DNA of 8,028 nt from Spirochaeta sp. Its GTDB lineage: Bacteria; Spirochaetota; Spirochaetia; DSM-2461. The notes under the pieces were generated by a model. It made no database searches. It had not been told where the DNA came from and was given only the letters and a program-made list of their open reading frames with translations. Each line of letters opens with the position of its first letter. Position 1 is the first letter of the stretch. This document shows positions 6,190 to 8,028 of this stretch, in pieces. The DNA lies in the NCBI GenBank assembly GCA_030635565.1, contig DAOVYP010000084.1:1-8028 (forward strand), read 5' to 3'. The position numbers and the translations under genes were made by a program.

Positions 6190-6397
6190 CCCCGGGGAAG
6201 AGCCCTAGACCCAAAAAGTTGACCCGGGACATCTTTTATTACCGGGGACTGCCCTCCCTGTGCTCCCTCAGGTTATGATGGAGCTGGTGTGGTGTCCCGA
6301 AAATACCGGGGATTGGACTGTTCGGGAGCATTGCGAATAAGCCACCATCGTTCCAGCGGTACTGCTTATGAGTGTGAATTTTCAGGACAACCACAGC

Positions 6398-6403
6398 AGG
6401 AGG
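6398..6403 (+). promoter_or_regulatory. Ribosome binding site of the VOC gene
   Basis: A perfect AGGAGG lies five bases before the ATG at 6409. It decides the start against the upstream in-frame GTG at 6289. Confidence 0.85.
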
Positions 6404-6408
6404 CAGGC

Positions 6409-7488
6409 ATGTCATACATCATCAGCGGGATACAGCAGATCGGAATAGGTATTCCCGACGTCGAGGAAGCCTGGAAATGGTACCGCTGCCGTTTCGGCAT
6501 GGATGTTCCCATCTTCCGTGAAGCGGCGGAAGCCCCATTCATGATCGAATATACCGGCGGGAAAGTTCAGTCCCGGGATGCCGTCCTGGCAATCAATCTC
6601 CGGGGGGGTGGCGGGTTCGAAATCTGGCAGTACACCAGTCGAAAGACAGTTTTTCCCGCCAGGCCTCCAATCCTCGGAGACACCGGAATCTTCGCCGCCC
6701 GTATAAAAACAGATGATCCGGTGGTGGCCCATCGTTTCCTCGTTGATTACGGCGCCACCGTCCTTGGCGACCCCGCAGTCGGTCCTGACGGCGAACCGAC
6801 ATTTTTCGTTCGGGATCCCTGGGGTAATCTCTTCCAGATTGTCCACTCGGAGGAATGGTTCAAGACCAAGGGACATCCTACCGGCGGACCCTCAGGCGCT
6901 CTCATCGGCGTGAGCGACATCGAAAAGTCCCTGTCACTTTACAGAGACGTTCTGGGATTCGACACCATTGAATTCGATGAAGAGGGAAGTTTTGCCGATT
7001 GGAGTTCCCTCAACGGCGGCGGCGGCCGTTTCCGCCGGATGCTGCTCTCCCGAAGCGAAAGGCCTTCCGGTCCCTTCGCACCCATGTTCGGACCCAGCAG
7101 AATTGAACTGGTTCAGGCCCTGGACCGCAACCCTGAGAAAATTTTCAAAGACCGCTTCTGGGGTGACGGTGGATTCATCCACCTCTGTTTCGACATTCAG
7201 GGTATGGATGAACTGGGTGAAAAACTCAGCTCCTGCGGATACCCCTTCACCGTCGATTCCGGTACACCCTTCGACATGGGTGAGGCTGCCGGACGATTTA
7301 CCTACGTGGAAGATAACGACGGCACACTCATCGAGTTCGTTGAAACCAAGAAACTGCCGGTGATGAAAAAGTGGGGCTGGTATCTTGACCTCGCCAGGCG
7401 CCCGCAGGGTAAGGCTCTCCCGAAGTTCATCATCAACGCCCTGGGCATGAGCCGGGTGAAAGGCGGATGCGAGTCGGTTAAAGGTTGA
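6409..7488 (+). CDS. Two-domain VOC (glyoxalase/dioxygenase superfamily) protein
   Basis: The protein has 359 residues from the ATG at 6409. Two VOC domains are visible. Domain 1 covers about 5-148, from 'QQIGIGIPDVEEAWKWYRCRFG' to 'FFVRDPWGNLFQIVH'. Domain 2 covers about 161-312, from 'GALIGVSDIEKSLSLYRDVLGF' to 'FTYVEDNDGTLIEFVE'. By manual alignment the four usual metal-ligand places hold Gln10, Glu71, Phe94 and Gln143 in domain 1 (degenerate) and Gly163, Glu233, His258 and Glu309 in domain 2 (three of four kept). A basic, Trp-rich tail (316-359, 'VMKKWGWYLDLARRP') follows. VOC proteins include glyoxalase I, ring-cleaving dioxygenases, epimerases and antibiotic-binding proteins; I cannot name the substrate. 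There is no signal peptide, so it is cytoplasmic. It stands alone, divergent from lptC and convergent with the cyclase gene. Confidence 0.85.
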   Translation: MSYIISGIQQIGIGIPDVEEAWKWYRCRFGMDVPIFREAAEAPFMIEYTGGKVQSRDAVLAINLRGGGGFEIWQYTSRKTVFPARPPILGDTGIFAARIKTDDPVVAHRFLVDYGATVLGDPAVGPDGEPTFFVRDPWGNLFQIVHSEEWFKTKGHPTGGPSGALIGVSDIEKSLSLYRDVLGFDTIEFDEEGSFADWSSLNGGGGRFRRMLLSRSERPSGPFAPMFGPSRIELVQALDRNPEKIFKDRFWGDGGFIHLCFDIQGMDELGEKLSSCGYPFTVDSGTPFDMGEAAGRFTYVEDNDGTLIEFVETKKLPVMKKWGWYLDLARRPQGKALPKFIINALGMSRVKGGCESVKG

Positions 7489-7516
7489 ATCCGGCGAGCG
7501 ATCGGCTGGATACCGG

Positions 7517-8028
7517 CTACTTGCTCGTCATTACCCAGATGCCTTTCCATCTCTCGGGCACCATCTCTCCCATGTCCTCGATTTTCGCCAGGTATTTCGC
7601 CGATGCGGGATCCCTGTCCGCCAGGGAGGCAAAGGCTGCCCTGGCCTCACTGAAGCGACCGGTATAGAACAGGGATAAGGCTTCGGCGAAGGAACGCCAG
7701 AGGTCACCTCCCTTCTCCCAGTCTTCCTTCGTCATCGGCTCGTACACCGTCACCGGTTCGCTCTTGCCCACCACCTCGACACGGGCCAACTCCCGGGAGA
7801 AAGCCCGGAAACCGCCTTTTTTTGCGGCATTAAGGGTGGCATTGGATACCATTGTGTAGGTGCCGAATTGTTTGTTCACTCCTTCCAGTCTGGCGGCCAG
7901 ATTCACCGAGTCGCCGAACATTGTGTAGTCAAAACGGTCTGTCGAACCCATGTTCCCCACGACGGCAGGGCCGGTATTCATGCCGATACGCATCAGCATT
8001 TCTTTGCCCCCAGCCATTTCCTTCAATA
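7517..8028 (-). CDS. Class III (IIIb-type) adenylate/guanylate cyclase, C-terminal part (5' truncated by window edge)
   Basis: The frame is open to the right edge, so only the last ~170 residues are seen; the first codon position that could initiate is an internal Leu. Counting from that Leu at 8026, the fragment holds 'RIGMNTGPAVVGNMGS' (13-28) and 'DYTMFGDSVNLAARLEG' (33-49), the second half of the class III catalytic domain. Asn42 and Arg46 are the transition-state residues. The place that in mammalian adenylate cyclase is an adenine-selecting Asp is Thr35, the mark of class IIIb enzymes. Its product, cAMP or cGMP, cannot be fixed from this fragment. After the 'GKSEPVTVYEP' end of the catalytic fold comes a helical ~70-residue tail with a TPR-like 'ALSLFYTGRFSEARAAFASLADRDPAS' motif, common in membrane-bound bacterial cyclases. 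The sensor half would be off the edge. No T-rich terminator is seen in the 28 bases between this gene and the convergent VOC gene. Confidence 0.92.
   Translation of the reverse strand, partial: LKEMAGGKEMLMRIGMNTGPAVVGNMGSTDRFDYTMFGDSVNLAARLEGVNKQFGTYTMVSNATLNAAKKGGFRAFSRELARVEVVGKSEPVTVYEPMTKEDWEKGGDLWRSFAEALSLFYTGRFSEARAAFASLADRDPASAKYLAKIEDMGEMVPERWKGIWVMTSK

Larger units (their letters stand above)
6172..6408. other. Divergent intergenic region between lptC and the VOC gene
   Basis: This 237-base stretch has no supported gene. It holds the candidate lptC -10, a palindromic CCCCGGGG (6190-6197), and a direct repeat TACCGGGGA at 6240-6248 and 6304-6312. I found no convincing sigma-70 promoter for the plus-strand gene: TATGAT at 6274-6279 lacks a -35 at the right distance. 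The frame of the VOC gene extends back to 6289 without stops, but nothing supports translation of that part. Confidence 0.6.

Noticed and set aside
6274..6279. TATGAT as a -10 for the VOC gene
   Set aside because: The expected -35 position reads GCCCTC, and the next -35-like TTGACC (6219-6224) is far too distant.
6289..6408. 40-codon N-terminal extension of the VOC protein from a GTG
   Set aside because: A perfect AGGAGG sits before the ATG at 6409, the VOC domain begins right after it, and the extension has no recognisable fold or ribosome site.
7489..7516. Bidirectional terminator between the convergent VOC and cyclase genes
   Set aside because: The GC-rich bases do not form a long stem and there is no T-run on either strand.

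Overview
The window most likely comes from a free-living spirochaete (Spirochaetota, Spirochaeta/Sediminispirochaeta-like) or another diderm bacterium with a similar gene order. It is moderately GC-rich. The case rests on three points. The block lptC-lptA-lptB-rpoN-hpf-hprK-ptsH uses HPr and its Ser kinase without ptsN or rapZ. The HprK N-terminus matches what I recall of treponemal homologues. A class IIIb cyclase with a long C-terminal tail lies nearby. The taxonomic call is an inference, and a deltaproteobacterial-type lineage is the main alternative.

Layout. Positions 6171 down to 1 (minus strand) hold one dense, co-directional gene block, read right to left: lptC, lptA and lptB (export of lipopolysaccharide or a related glycolipid), rpoN (sigma-54), hpf (ribosome hibernation factor), hprK (HPr kinase/phosphorylase), ptsH (HPr), a small exported protein resembling DUF4390, and the first 177 codons of an NtrY-like membrane histidine kinase that runs off the left edge. 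Most junctions are tight: an 11-nt overlap (lptC/lptA), GTGA (lptA/lptB), TAGTG (hprK/ptsH), a 1-nt gap (ptsH/DUF4390-like) and ATGA (DUF4390-like/kinase). Three junctions have gaps of 142, 57 and 53 nt, before rpoN, hpf and hprK. Promoter-like sequences are visible before lptC, rpoN and hprK, so the block is probably one operon with internal promoters.

Positions 6172-6408 are a divergent intergenic region with a weak promoter-like -10 for lptC and short GC-rich repeats. Positions 6409-7488 (plus strand) encode a two-domain vicinal-oxygen-chelate (VOC) protein with a perfect Shine-Dalgarno. It converges on the 3' end of a class III nucleotide cyclase gene (7517-8028, minus strand) whose 5' part lies outside the window.

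How the genes may work together. The block joins envelope glycolipid export, the alternative sigma factor, its probable sensor-kinase input, carbon-status signalling through HPr Ser46 phosphorylation, and ribosome hibernation. This is a known association in Gram-negative bacteria. Less usual here are the direct fusion of the DUF4390-like/NtrY pair to the 3' end, a lipobox-type LptC with Asp at +2, and a possibly leaderless internal transcript for hprK. I see no mobile elements, CRISPR arrays, rRNA or tRNA genes, and no clearly new defence or biosynthetic system.
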